DNA of 64,000 bases from Pseudomonadota bacterium (GTDB taxonomy: Bacteria; Pseudomonadota; Gammaproteobacteria; Burkholderiales; REEB80): positions 22,883-86,882 of the forward strand of contig JAGWIG010000006.1 of assembly GCA_028873515.1 (NCBI GenBank). Direction: 5' to 3'. Positions 1-8,480 of this stretch are shown here, piece after piece. The position numbers and the translations under genes are program-made. A model generated the notes under the pieces. That model saw only the letters and a list, made by a program, of their open reading frames with translations, had not been told where the DNA came from and ran no database searches. The stretch's first letter is position 1; each line of letters begins with the position of its first letter.

Positions 1-841
1 CCCTACTGATCCCCTTCTTCTTGAACGGGACATCAAAGGGGAAGAAAATATCACAGGGAGAATCATTGACATCATAGCTCCCATCGGAAAAGGCCAGCGT
101 GGATTACTGGTTGCCAGCCCGAAATCCGGCAAAACCGTTATGCTTCAGCATATAGCACACTCCATCGCAACCAATCATCCTGAATGCTATCTTATTGTAT
201 TGCTTATCGACGAGCGCCCAGAAGAAGTAACGGAAATGACCCGAACCGTAAAGGGAGAAGTTGTATCTAGCACATTTGATGAACCAGCTACCCGTCATGT
301 CCAGGTTGCTGAAATGGTTATTGAAAAGGCGAAACGCCTTGTTGAACATAAAAAAGATGTTGTCATTCTTCTCGATTCAATTACCCGTCTTGCAAGGGCA
401 TATAATACGGTTGTTCCAGCTTCAGGAAAAGTCCTGACAGGTGGTGTTGACGCTAATGCCCTTCAGCGCCCTAAACGATTTTTTGGTGCTGCCCGCAATG
501 TTGAAGAAGGGGGTTCACTCACAATTATCGCAACAGCATTGGTCGACACAGGCTCACGCATGGATGATGTCATCTACGAAGAATTCAAGGGAACGGGCAA
601 CATGGAAATTCATCTTGACCGCCGCATGGCAGAAAAGCGTATTTATCCAGCTATCAATGTCAATCGATCGGGGACCAGACGAGAAGAACTTCTCATTAAA
701 CCAGATGTTTTACAAAAAATCTGGGTTCTAAGAAAACTTCTATATCCAATGGATGATCTTGAAGCCATGGAATTCCTGCATACGAAAATCCGTGCTACGA
801 AGAATAATGCGGATTTTTTTGACTCAATGCGTAGAGGTTAA
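1..841 (+). CDS. rho: Transcription termination factor Rho, 3' part (gene starts before the window)
   Basis: The open frame enters from the left edge (first complete codon at base 2) and gives the last 279 residues of a protein normally about 420 long, so the RNA-binding N-terminal domain lies outside. Rho is a hexameric RNA-dependent ATPase that pulls nascent RNA and terminates transcription. Visible motifs are the Walker A ASPKSGKT (nt 113-136), the Walker [15 protein letters not shown], the Q-loop region [20 protein letters not shown] and the R-loop region [13 protein letters not shown]. The C-terminus (DFFDSMRRG) is of normal type. rpmE follows on the same strand, the usual betaproteobacterial order. 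Confidence 0.97.
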   Translation, partial: PTDPLLLERDIKGEENITGRIIDIIAPIGKGQRGLLVASPKSGKTVMLQHIAHSIATNHPECYLIVLLIDERPEEVTEMTRTVKGEVVSSTFDEPATRHVQVAEMVIEKAKRLVEHKKDVVILLDSITRLARAYNTVVPASGKVLTGGVDANALQRPKRFFGAARNVEEGGSLTIIATALVDTGSRMDDVIYEEFKGTGNMEIHLDRRMAEKRIYPAINVNRSGTRREELLIKPDVLQKIWVLRKLLYPMDDLEAMEFLHTKIRATKNNADFFDSMRRG

Positions 842-1122
842 TAAGTTTTGAAACTTGCCATTTTAACCAAATTATCACATAATAGCGGGTTTTAGTGGTC
901 TTGTACTGGGTTCTTTAGTAAGTCATTAGTGTAGGAATTTTAAAACCCGGCTAATAGATTGAGAATGATTGCCATATCGTCAACGAGGGCGGCATGCGCC
1001 TGGATCAAAACTGTTTTTTCGTCTGATCAAGTGTGCCGATTGACTAAAATATGCTTGACAAAGGAGCGGCAACTTCTTCACTAACTTGAAATTTCATGGT
1101 TAAAGAAGAATGCCGGATTATG
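842..1122. other. rho-rpmE intergenic region with a long inverted repeat
   Basis: About 280 bases without a gene. It holds an inverted repeat, TAGCGGGTTTT at 883-893 against AAAACCCGGCTA at 942-953, with one bulged base and a loop of about 48 nt. This could fold in the rho 3' untranslated RNA. There is no T-run after it, so it is not a standard intrinsic terminator. A perfect TTGACA at 1055-1060 could be a -35 element for rpmE, but no good -10 box lies at the right distance. Confidence 0.35.
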
Positions 1123-1326
1123 ATGAAACAAGGTATTCATCCGCAATACAACGAGATTACTGTAACTTGCAGCTGTGGCGCCACCTTTAAAACTGGTTCA
1201 ACCATGAACAAGCCTCTGCATGTTGAAGTCTGTTCCCAATGCCACCCTTTTTACACAGGAAAACAGAAAATTGTTGATACAGCTGGCCGTGTAGAAAAGT
1301 TCCGCCAAAAATATGGCTTGAAATAA
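1123..1326 (+). CDS. rpmE: 50S ribosomal protein L31
   Basis: Large-subunit ribosomal protein that helps hold the two subunits together. From the chosen ATG it reads [19 protein letters not shown], the normal L31 N-terminus, and is 67 residues long. The zinc-type four cysteines (CSC and CSQC) are all present, so this is the zinc-containing form. Its C-terminal [20 protein letters not shown] is the family signature. An in-frame ATG at 1096 would add nine atypical residues, and an ATG at 1120 would add one. The AAAGAAG at about 1100-1106 is a passable ribosome-binding site for the 1120/1123 starts. An intrinsic terminator follows. Confidence 0.95.
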   Translation: MKQGIHPQYNEITVTCSCGATFKTGSTMNKPLHVEVCSQCHPFYTGKQKIVDTAGRVEKFRQKYGLK

Positions 1327-1344
1327 TGATAATATAACTTCTGC

Positions 1345-1366
1345 AGGCAGCTTCGGCTGCCTTTTT
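1345..1366 (+). terminator. Intrinsic terminator after rpmE
   Basis: AGGCAGC (1345-1351), TTCG tetraloop, GCTGCCT (1356-1362), then a T-run. The seven-base-pair perfect stem closed by a stable UUCG-type loop sits 18 nt after the rpmE stop codon. Confidence 0.9.
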
Positions 1367-1473
1367 CTTTAGGTGGGCATCTACGATTCGCAAACTGGTC
1401 AAAATCTGGCAAAACATTTATGCTTACATAAGTTTGCATGGATAACTGCAGACTGCAGCGGAGAAAAACCTGA

Positions 1474-3111
1474 ATGAGAAAAAGCAGGAGGCCAGAAGAC
1501 CAGTTTCTCAGAAATGATACCCCACCGATTGCCTTGGTCGCTCTTACCTGTTTACTATGGATAGTACTAGGCCTAGTTGGCCGAGATATCTGGAAACCTA
1601 TTGAACCCATCAGCTTTGATCTTGTCCACAGATTTGCTTCAGGTGACCCATGGTATCTCCCTGTTATACTTGGCAAACCTTTCCTTTCCCATCCAGCATT
1701 TTACTATTTGACAGCCGAATGGTCCGGAAAAGCCCTAGGATCTCTATTTGGCTATGAAAATGCTGTTCGACTAATCAACATACCTTATCTGGGCATTTGT
1801 ATTATTGGCTGCTCAATGGCTGCCAGAGAGTCTTGGGGAAAAGGCCATGGTCGATTATGCGCATTAATTCTTATCAGCACACTCGGAATTCTCGTACGTT
1901 CACACCAATTAACTTCAAATGTTGGATGGCTGGCTGCCATGGGGGCCGCACTCTACAGTCTTGCGCTTGCCTCACGCAAACCTCTTCTTTCCGCCTGGAT
2001 TTTTGCATTTTCCCTGGTTCTTGCTTTTTACTGCAGAGGCATTATTGATTGTGCCACTTTGATGCTGCTTACTGTTCTTCTTCCTGTTACCAATTCAACA
2101 TGGCGTCTAAAAACCTATTATATTTTTGTCCTGAATGCAATTGGGATTGCCCTACCGTGGCTTTTAATCTGGCCTGCTCTGCTTTATACACATAATCCTA
2201 TTCTTCTGCATGGTTGGCTAAATCAAATTCTGGAAAATTTTCAGGCAGGTGAACACCAGCGCAGCTATTTTCTCAGTATTTTGCCCTGGTTCAGTTGGCC
2301 CGCTCTTCCCCTCGCTTTATGGGCTGTCTGGCACCATCGCCATATCAACCCCCAACCCAATGCAATAAGTCTTGGCCTAGCCACATTTATCATCCTTTTC
2401 ATTATGCTCACTCTCGCAAGCGATCCAAGCGATCAAAATGCGATGATACTGATTCTTCCACTCGCATTAATTGCCAGCGGTGGTATCTATACGCTTCGAC
2501 GAGGTGCAAAGGCCGCTTTTGACTGGTTCGGAACAATGACCTTCGGGCTCTTTGGATCGGTTATCTGGATTGCCTATATAGCCCTGGTCACTGGCTTTCC
2601 AGAACCAATCAGCCACCGGTTTCACGTTTTACAGGCTCACTTTGTTGCCCATCCTGCACTCATTCCAATGGTAACCGCCTTATTTGTAACTATCTTTTGG
2701 ATAATTTCACGTATCGTATACAGACATACAGCTTATCGTGCGATTACCAACTGGGCTTTGGGATTGCTTTTAATTTGGGGGTTGCTCTGCAGCATCTGGT
2801 TACCCTATTTCAATGCCAGCAAAAGTTATCAGGGAATAATGTTGGCGATGGCTGCCACCCTTAACGCCCAACATGGCTGTATCAGTAGTATAGGAATGGG
2901 ATACAACTTAAGAGCATTTATGGAATATTATGATGGAATCATCACTCACTCTCCAGAGGAGAAAAATTGCACTGCCCTCATTGTGCATGGTCAATCTTTC
3001 AACCCTCCCCACCCTGGCAACGGCTGGATAATGATTTGGCAAGGAAGCAGGGTAGACGAAAAAATTGAACGTTTCTGGATATTCAGGAAAAAAGCAACCG
3101 GCAATAATTAA
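1474..3111 (+). CDS. Polytopic membrane glycosyltransferase-like protein (GT39/ArnT-like)
   Basis: A 545-residue integral membrane protein with roughly 12 hydrophobic segments. The first segment (about residues 18-33) is followed by GRDIWKPIEP, which resembles the acidic first periplasmic loop of GT-C enzymes such as ArnT and PMT. These use a polyprenyl-phosphate sugar donor. A later motif, GKPFLSHPAFYYLTAEWSGK, also matches the ArnT/PMT layout. The acceptor cannot be told; lipid A, a glycan or a protein are all possible. The ATG is preceded by GGAG about 11 nt upstream. The stop overlaps the end of the convergent glycerate kinase gene by 4 bp. The family call is made by eye; the specific function is unknown. 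Confidence 0.7.
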   Translation: MRKSRRPEDQFLRNDTPPIALVALTCLLWIVLGLVGRDIWKPIEPISFDLVHRFASGDPWYLPVILGKPFLSHPAFYYLTAEWSGKALGSLFGYENAVRLINIPYLGICIIGCSMAARESWGKGHGRLCALILISTLGILVRSHQLTSNVGWLAAMGAALYSLALASRKPLLSAWIFAFSLVLAFYCRGIIDCATLMLLTVLLPVTNSTWRLKTYYIFVLNAIGIALPWLLIWPALLYTHNPILLHGWLNQILENFQAGEHQRSYFLSILPWFSWPALPLALWAVWHHRHINPQPNAISLGLATFIILFIMLTLASDPSDQNAMILILPLALIASGGIYTLRRGAKAAFDWFGTMTFGLFGSVIWIAYIALVTGFPEPISHRFHVLQAHFVAHPALIPMVTALFVTIFWIISRIVYRHTAYRAITNWALGLLLIWGLLCSIWLPYFNASKSYQGIMLAMAATLNAQHGCISSIGMGYNLRAFMEYYDGIITHSPEEKNCTALIVHGQSFNPPHPGNGWIMIWQGSRVDEKIERFWIFRKKATGNN

Positions 3112-4235
3112 TGCCTGGCGATCCATAAACGCATCAATTGCTCAGAAGAACTGGACACCATCCCGGCAGCTTCGCGCATTGCCTCTTCCAGAGATAACGG
3201 TCTTGATATTACTGAAAAACAGCCAGCGAAATGTTGTCCTAACTGAGAAAGCCCAGATTCATCAATTCCACCAGAAAGAAGGGTTACAGGAACATTATGA
3301 CGAGTTGCAACACGACTAACTGCAAAAGCAACCTTACCTAACAACGTTTGTGTATCTGAACGACCTTCGCCTGTGAGAATCCACTCAGCTTTACTCACAG
3401 TGTTTTCGAAGTCTATCAAATCAAACAACACCTCTGCACCTGAACGTGAAACACCTCCTAACAACAGTAATGCATAGCCCAATCCACCCGCTGCGCCGGC
3501 ACCCGGCTGTAGTGCAACCCTTCTACCCAGATATGCATCACAATAAGAACTGAACCGTTCAAGATGGTGATCCAGCTCTGCAGTTTCATCATCCCTGACA
3601 CCTTTTTGTATTCCAAAAACAGCCGTTGCACCTATAGGACCACAAAGTGGATTGTTAACATCAGACATGACAGTAATATTGCATTCAGCAATTCTCGGAT
3701 CGAGATTTGAGAAATCAACGCGTTCAAGCTTCTTTAAACCTTCAGGATTACCTGGCAACAAATTACCATATATATCCAGCAAATTAACACCAAGTGCAGT
3801 AAGAAGACCACTTCCTCCATCATTTGTTGACGAACCACCAAGGCCAATCATGAAACGTCGTACGCCAATGTCCAGACAATGGCGAATTATCTCTCCCAGA
3901 CCTTGTGTTGTGCGTTCACACACTGGGCGGCTTAATGGCAGGGTTATCCCTACGACTTGTGCCGCCTCTAAAACCGCAACCAATCCATCCGGGGTACCCA
4001 AAAGTCCAAATGCCGAACTAATACTTTCAAAATTAGCACCGGTAACGCTTATTTCATGGCGAACACCATCAGTAGCAGACAATATCGCATCAAGGGTACC
4101 TTCTCCCCCATCAGCAAGCGGCATTAATCGGATTTGAGCATCTGGAACGACTCGACGAATACCCAATTCCATGGCAAGAGCCACTTGAATAGCAGTAAGG
4201 CTTCCTTTATATGAATCAGGCGCCAACAAAATCAT
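3108..4235 (-). CDS. Glycerate 2-kinase (GarK/GlxK family)
   Basis: Phosphorylates D-glycerate with ATP, feeding it into lower glycolysis or the Calvin cycle. The N-terminus MILLAPDSYKGSLTA is the family signature, followed by PLADGGEGTLDAI and the conserved GLGGSSTNDGGSGLLTALG near residue 130. The length of 375 residues is close to the roughly 380 of E. coli GarK and GlxK. I chose the ATG at 4235; a TTG at 4259 would add eight residues not seen in the family. It lies downstream of garR on the same strand with a 166-nt gap, so the two probably act together in the glyoxylate-tartronate semialdehyde-glycerate route. It ends in a 4-bp convergent overlap with the glycosyltransferase gene. Confidence 0.92.
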   Translation of the reverse strand: MILLAPDSYKGSLTAIQVALAMELGIRRVVPDAQIRLMPLADGGEGTLDAILSATDGVRHEISVTGANFESISSAFGLLGTPDGLVAVLEAAQVVGITLPLSRPVCERTTQGLGEIIRHCLDIGVRRFMIGLGGSSTNDGGSGLLTALGVNLLDIYGNLLPGNPEGLKKLERVDFSNLDPRIAECNITVMSDVNNPLCGPIGATAVFGIQKGVRDDETAELDHHLERFSSYCDAYLGRRVALQPGAGAAGGLGYALLLLGGVSRSGAEVLFDLIDFENTVSKAEWILTGEGRSDTQTLLGKVAFAVSRVATRHNVPVTLLSGGIDESGLSQLGQHFAGCFSVISRPLSLEEAMREAAGMVSSSSEQLMRLWIARH

Positions 4236-4401
4236 CCCTATTTGGCAATTTTCTTTCAACCCGACTTATCAGTCAGGCTGTTTTCTTAATTGCCTCTCCT
4301 TTCTGGAAAAAATTATACAAACTGACGATTTCCACGATAAAATCGCCACAAACTCAAAAATAGTAGATTCTAGCAGAAGGCCAAATAATGAAAAATAAAC
4401 T

Positions 4402-5304
4402 TCAATTTTTTTTACTTTCGGACAAGGAATAAGAATTCAGACATTCAAGCATCCTGACCATTGCAGAGGTATCCTGATCTCCGCCACCCTGGCTGACAAT
4501 CGCATTAAGATATCCAGAGCACATTGATGTTGCAGGAAGATCCAACCCCATTTCACGCGCAGCCTCCAAAGCATTTTTCATATCCTTTGCATGGAGTGTA
4601 ATCTTGAAACCTGGCTCATAGTCCTTATTCATAATACGTGTCCCATGAAGCTCGAGTACACGGCTTGCTGCGAAACCCCCAAGTAAAGCCTCCTGCACCC
4701 GTTTAAGATCCACTCCCGCACGATCTGCAAGAATAAAAGCTTCCCCAACTCCAGCCATGGTAACGGCGACAAGTAAATTATTACAAAGTTTGGTTACTTG
4801 CCCTGCGCCATGATCACCCATATGAACAACATTCTTAGCAAGATGACGGAATATGGGTAATACCCGTTCAAATACGTGCCCCTTCCCTCCCACCATTATT
4901 GACAACGTTCCGGTCTTAGCACCAACATCTCCCCCTGATACTGGCGCATCCAGCATATCAACGCCAAGACCTGTAAGACGTATTGCCATCGAACGTGTAG
5001 CAACTGGAGAAATCGAACTCATATCCACCACTACACTACCAGGACTAATCCCTTCATGAATACCATTGCTTCCAAAAATTACGTTTTCAACATCAGGTGT
5101 ATCAGGAAGCATGGTGAAAAGAATATTACTTCGAGCCGCCACCCTGGCAGGTGATGATTCAACTTCAGCACCTTTCATCTGAATTTCAGTCAATATTTCC
5201 GGTTTCCGTCCATACACGGTGACTGCGTACCCCGCCCGTAACAAATTACTGGCCATAGGGTTACCCATGATTCCCAAACCGATAAAACCAATACGCTCTA
5301 GCAC
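4402..5304 (-). CDS. garR: 2-hydroxy-3-oxopropionate (tartronate semialdehyde) reductase
   Basis: Reduces tartronate semialdehyde to D-glycerate with NAD(P)H. The N-terminal dinucleotide-binding motif GFIGLGIMGNPMASNLL, the substrate-binding DAPVSGGDVGAKTGTLSIM and the catalytic lysine in GAGQVTKLCNN place it in the beta-hydroxyacid dehydrogenase family. GGFAASRVLELHG favours the GarR/GlxR branch over 3-hydroxyisobutyrate dehydrogenase. It is 300 residues, a normal length. The start is a GTG that abuts the pbpG stop codon (TAG then GTG), so translation is probably coupled. Glyoxylate carboligase, the step before, is not in the window. Confidence 0.88.
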   Translation of the reverse strand: MLERIGFIGLGIMGNPMASNLLRAGYAVTVYGRKPEILTEIQMKGAEVESSPARVAARSNILFTMLPDTPDVENVIFGSNGIHEGISPGSVVVDMSSISPVATRSMAIRLTGLGVDMLDAPVSGGDVGAKTGTLSIMVGGKGHVFERVLPIFRHLAKNVVHMGDHGAGQVTKLCNNLLVAVTMAGVGEAFILADRAGVDLKRVQEALLGGFAASRVLELHGTRIMNKDYEPGFKITLHAKDMKNALEAAREMGLDLPATSMCSGYLNAIVSQGGGDQDTSAMVRMLECLNSYSLSESKKN

Positions 5305-6216
5305 CTAGCCCTCAGTTGTCATGACATGCGGCCAATGAATAGCTTCAAGCCAGCGGCGTGCCCGGATTACATCTCCTACCCGTGTATATTCTCCCCACGA
5401 GTTCAGAAAAACCATAATGACAGGATGATTATAAACCCGGGTCTGAATTACCAGACAATGACCGGCTTCATTAATGAAGCCGGTCTTAGACAGACCAATT
5501 GGGAAGGGATCGCGCCTGACTAAAACATCGGAATTAAGGTAATTAAGGTAACGATGAGGGGCATAATTAACGCGATAGGTGCTGGTTGTTGTAATTTTCC
5601 TGATTAACGCATAGTGATATGCTGCATTAACCATTTTGGCGAGATCTTCAGGTGTCGACATATCTTGATCATTCAGCCCCGTCCCTTCTACAAAATGGCT
5701 ATGCCACATGCCCAACTCTCTTGCTTTTCGATTCATTGCGTTAACAAAGGCTGGAAGTCCACCAGGATAATTTCGCGAAAGTGCTGATGCAGCCCGATTT
5801 TCAGATGACATAAGGGCCAACTGCAACATCTCACGCCTGCTCAGAACAGTGCCAACAGGTAAACGTGACATACTATGTCTTAATGTATCGACATCAGCTT
5901 CAGTAACAACAAGCTTCTGATCGAGAGGCTGTTTCGAATCAAGCGTAACCATTGCTGTCATCAACTTGGTTATGGACGCTATCGGGCATTCCTCCCGCAT
6001 ATTTTTGCCATAGAGAATATTTCCCGTACTCTGATCTACTATTACTGCTGCACTGGAATCAAGATGAAGTCTTCTGGTTAAGGAGATGGGCAAAACCGAA
6101 CCACCTTGAGCAGATAGGGTTTCATTAAAAGTAAGAGCGCCTGCGCTTGCCGATTGTTCCAACGTAAAAAGAACAACGCCTATCAACAAAATTCCGGCTA
6201 GTTTTTTTAAAACCAT
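5305..6216 (-). CDS. pbpG: D-alanyl-D-alanine endopeptidase / carboxypeptidase (PBP7 type)
   Basis: Low-molecular-mass penicillin-binding protein that cleaves D-Ala cross-links or stem peptides in the periplasm. A signal peptide is visible (KKLAGILLIGVVLF, then a small-residue run ending ASA). The three serine-peptidase motifs are present: SITK at residues 81-84, SEN at about 138-140 and KTG at 244-246. The ATG at 6216 is preferred because GGAG lies 7 nt upstream; an ATG at 6228 would contain that ribosome-binding site. It is 303 residues. It stands first in a leftward unit with garR and the glycerate kinase, although their functions are unrelated. DacA-type carboxypeptidase is the alternative reading, but length and context favour PBP7. 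Confidence 0.88.
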   Translation of the reverse strand: MVLKKLAGILLIGVVLFTLEQSASAGALTFNETLSAQGGSVLPISLTRRLHLDSSAAVIVDQSTGNILYGKNMREECPIASITKLMTAMVTLDSKQPLDQKLVVTEADVDTLRHSMSRLPVGTVLSRREMLQLALMSSENRAASALSRNYPGGLPAFVNAMNRKARELGMWHSHFVEGTGLNDQDMSTPEDLAKMVNAAYHYALIRKITTTSTYRVNYAPHRYLNYLNSDVLVRRDPFPIGLSKTGFINEAGHCLVIQTRVYNHPVIMVFLNSWGEYTRVGDVIRARRWLEAIHWPHVMTTEG

Positions 6217-7196
6217 TTTTTTCTCCATAAACCTAAAAACCGGATCAGCAGAATTATTTTTAATCCCTTTTCTAAAGTAGACTTAAAGTAATTAAACTGC
6301 CTTTGACACCTTACTGATGTGGCATTTGTATCACATGAAACAAAAAATTTAAATCCTTTTTTATTCTTTGTGAATTAGCCACAAGATTTACCAGATATGG
6401 GTTTTCGCTAAATAAAGCTCTGGCCATCACCAAATCGAGATTATGAATCATATATTTCTTTATTTAGTTAGGCATTAACAGAATAATAACCACAAGGTAA
6501 TTAAAACAAACACACGGATCTCAACCATGATGACTTATAAACTAGTTTGCCAGTTCAAGCGCCTACCCATAGAAAACCAGAAAAATTAACTGCCCCTGCC
6601 AGGTTATGATAGCCCGGATATCTGTTCTGTTCCCAATCTTTGCCAAACTTCTTCCAACCTAATCTTTCTATCGTGAAGAAGGCATTCACAAACCACATGT
6701 ATCCTCAAGGTTTAACCCCTTTTTCTTGCTGAGTTTCCACCATGCCCCTGCTCCTGAGCAGGAACTCATTACATCCGCTATCCCATACGGCGAAAAGTCG
6801 ATCTCCCGGATTAGTTAGCTGCTAATCTGATAAAAATTTTCTTTCCATGATCAATTAATCTTGACATGTAATCATCTCAAGTATCAGATGTTTTTGAACA
6901 GACTGGTGGAGTACTCAAACACGACTTGGCAGGATCCCTATCGTAATACCTTGTGCTCTAGACAATATAAATGTAAAAAAATATTAAATGATCACCGCTA
7001 AGCTAAAATCACATTCATTAAAAAAACCATATTTATAAAACTGGAAACCCGAATTCAAATAACTAAATTAAAAAATGAACCGCCATGTCAAAATTTTCTT
7101 AACGATGATTTCTTCCAAAACCTATGATGTTGGAATTACAGCTTTTGAAAAGCAGTATATGATATCGGTATGAGATAATTATGATGCAGATAAATC
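6217..7196. other. Long non-coding gap between divergent pbpG and marR-like genes
   Basis: About 970 bases with no gene I can support, unusual in an otherwise compact window. It must hold the promoters of both divergent neighbours. The sequence is AT-rich. The longest ATG frame I looked at closely (from 6527, about 20 codons) has no ribosome-binding site. A short perfect inverted repeat, CCTGCTC/GAGCAGG, is at about 6747-6762, but its 2-nt loop is too small to fold simply. I see no transposase remnant, tRNA or clear structured RNA. Confidence 0.5.
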
Positions 7197-7649
7197 ATGG
7201 AACCAGAAAGTATCAGCCAAACTGATTACGAAACACTTGCGACCTTTCGTCAAACTTTGCGAGAATTTTTACATTTCAGTGAACAAGCAGCCAAAAAACT
7301 TGATTTGACTCCCCAACAACACCAAGCCCTACTCGCTATCAAGGGTCATAAACGAGAAGGCATGAATGTTGGCGAACTGGCTAATATACTCAAAATCCAA
7401 CCTCACAGCGCAGTAGGGTTAGTAAATCGGCTTGTTGCTAACAAATTGGCAATTCGTCAAGCAGTCGAGCAGGATAGGCGTCAAGTTTTCCTTTCCCTTT
7501 CTTCCAAAGGGGAAAAGATGCTGGAAAAGTTATCTGTCGCTCACCGACATGAATTGCGCCGATTAAAACCTGCCTTAGTACATCTTCTGAATCTTTTAGA
7601 CTCTGACTTTACTCATAAGCCTCATGCTCGCGGAACCCTGTCCCAATAA
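7197..7649 (+). CDS. MarR-family transcriptional regulator
   Basis: A 150-residue winged-helix protein. The region LTPQQHQALLAIKGHKREGM leads into the recognition part VGELANILKIQPHSAVGLVN (about residues 58-80), and the wing carries the family signature EQDRRQVFLSLSSKGEKMLE. MarR proteins usually bind DNA as dimers and release it when a phenolic ligand or oxidant is sensed. No MarR-type operator palindrome was obvious upstream. It converges on marC, so a regulatory link to that gene is not indicated by orientation. The ligand is unknown. Confidence 0.9.
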   Translation: MEPESISQTDYETLATFRQTLREFLHFSEQAAKKLDLTPQQHQALLAIKGHKREGMNVGELANILKIQPHSAVGLVNRLVANKLAIRQAVEQDRRQVFLSLSSKGEKMLEKLSVAHRHELRRLKPALVHLLNLLDSDFTHKPHARGTLSQ

Positions 7650-7686
7650 CTGCAATAAAATGCTGATAACAAATGGCACGAAAAAA

Positions 7687-8316
7687 TCATGCCAATCCTG
7701 GCAAAAGAACAGCAATGCCCTGAGTAATAAATTCAACCGCTATAGCTGCAAGCAACAACCCCATTAAACGGGTTGCGATATTGATGCCCGTATGGCCTAA
7801 CCAGCGGCTGACGGGATCAGCTAGCAATAACACAAGCCAAACAAACAAACCGACCAACAAGCTACTTCCAATTAGAATAGTCAAGCCAAGGATATTGTGT
7901 TCTCGATCTGCATATAGAATAGCTGTCGTAATCGCACCTGGTCCAGAAAGAAGGGGGATTGCTAAAGGTACAACCGCGACACTTTCACGATCTTCAGCCT
8001 CGCGTACCTCTTCAGGAGTTTGCCTACTAGGACTTGTTTTAGCCTGCATCATGTGTATGGCCATCAACATTATTAAAAGACCGCCGCCAACTCGAAATGA
8101 TGCAAGATTGATACCAAAAAATTTCAAAATTGATTCGCCTGTCAAGCAGGCAATAACAAGAACACATGCGACACTTATACCAGTTAAACGAGCAGTCAAG
8201 CTTCTTTGTGTCGCATTTTGTCCATCTGTAACGCTCAAAAAAACAGGCACGGCACCGACCGGGTTTACAATAACGACCAGGGCAATAAAAATTTTAAAAT
8301 AATGTGTCCAAGACAT
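7687..8316 (-). CDS. MarC-family integral membrane protein
   Basis: A 209-residue membrane protein of the MarC/UPF0056 family with six predicted membrane segments. The N-terminus MSWTHYFKIFIALVVIVNPV followed by GAVPVFLS is the family start, so I set the ATG at 8316; an upstream ATG at 8400 adds 28 atypical residues. The central loop rich in Glu and Arg, then PLAIPLLSGPGAITTAI, is conserved in the family. MarC was once linked to multiple antibiotic resistance, but that link has not held up and the transported substrate is unknown. Confidence 0.9.
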   Translation of the reverse strand: MSWTHYFKIFIALVVIVNPVGAVPVFLSVTDGQNATQRSLTARLTGISVACVLVIACLTGESILKFFGINLASFRVGGGLLIMLMAIHMMQAKTSPSRQTPEEVREAEDRESVAVVPLAIPLLSGPGAITTAILYADREHNILGLTILIGSSLLVGLFVWLVLLLADPVSRWLGHTGINIATRLMGLLLAAIAVEFITQGIAVLLPGLA

Positions 8317-8444
8317 TAATATAACCCGGAAATGAAAAAAACGCCGAAATAACCTCGGCAAGACAGAATAGACAAACCCTTGAGGAAAACATAGAACCAT
8401 TTTCCCCGACGCAGCCTAAATTGAAGTTTGCTACAACAAATACA

Positions 8445-8480
8445 AAAAGCACTCAAGGTTCTAAAAGCACTCAAGGTTCT
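8445..8480. repeat. 18-bp perfect tandem duplication at the end of the tungstate-binding-like gene
   Basis: AAAAGCACTCAAGGTTCT occurs twice in a row (8445-8462 and 8463-8480). The unit contains the TGA stop codon read on the minus strand (8473-8471), so the second copy lies after the stop and does not change the protein. This looks like a recent slippage or duplication event. Confidence 0.9.

Noticed and set aside
3652..4137. 161-codon open frame opposite the glycerate kinase
   Set aside because: Antisense to a strongly conserved gene; proline/serine/arginine-rich with no recognisable domain.
6527..6589. 20-codon ATG frame in the pbpG-marR gap
   Set aside because: No ribosome-binding site and too short to separate from chance.
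6747..6762. CCTGCTC/GAGCAGG palindrome in the pbpG-marR gap as a MarR operator
   Set aside because: About 435 bp from the marR start, and its half-sites do not look like a known MarR site; single occurrence.
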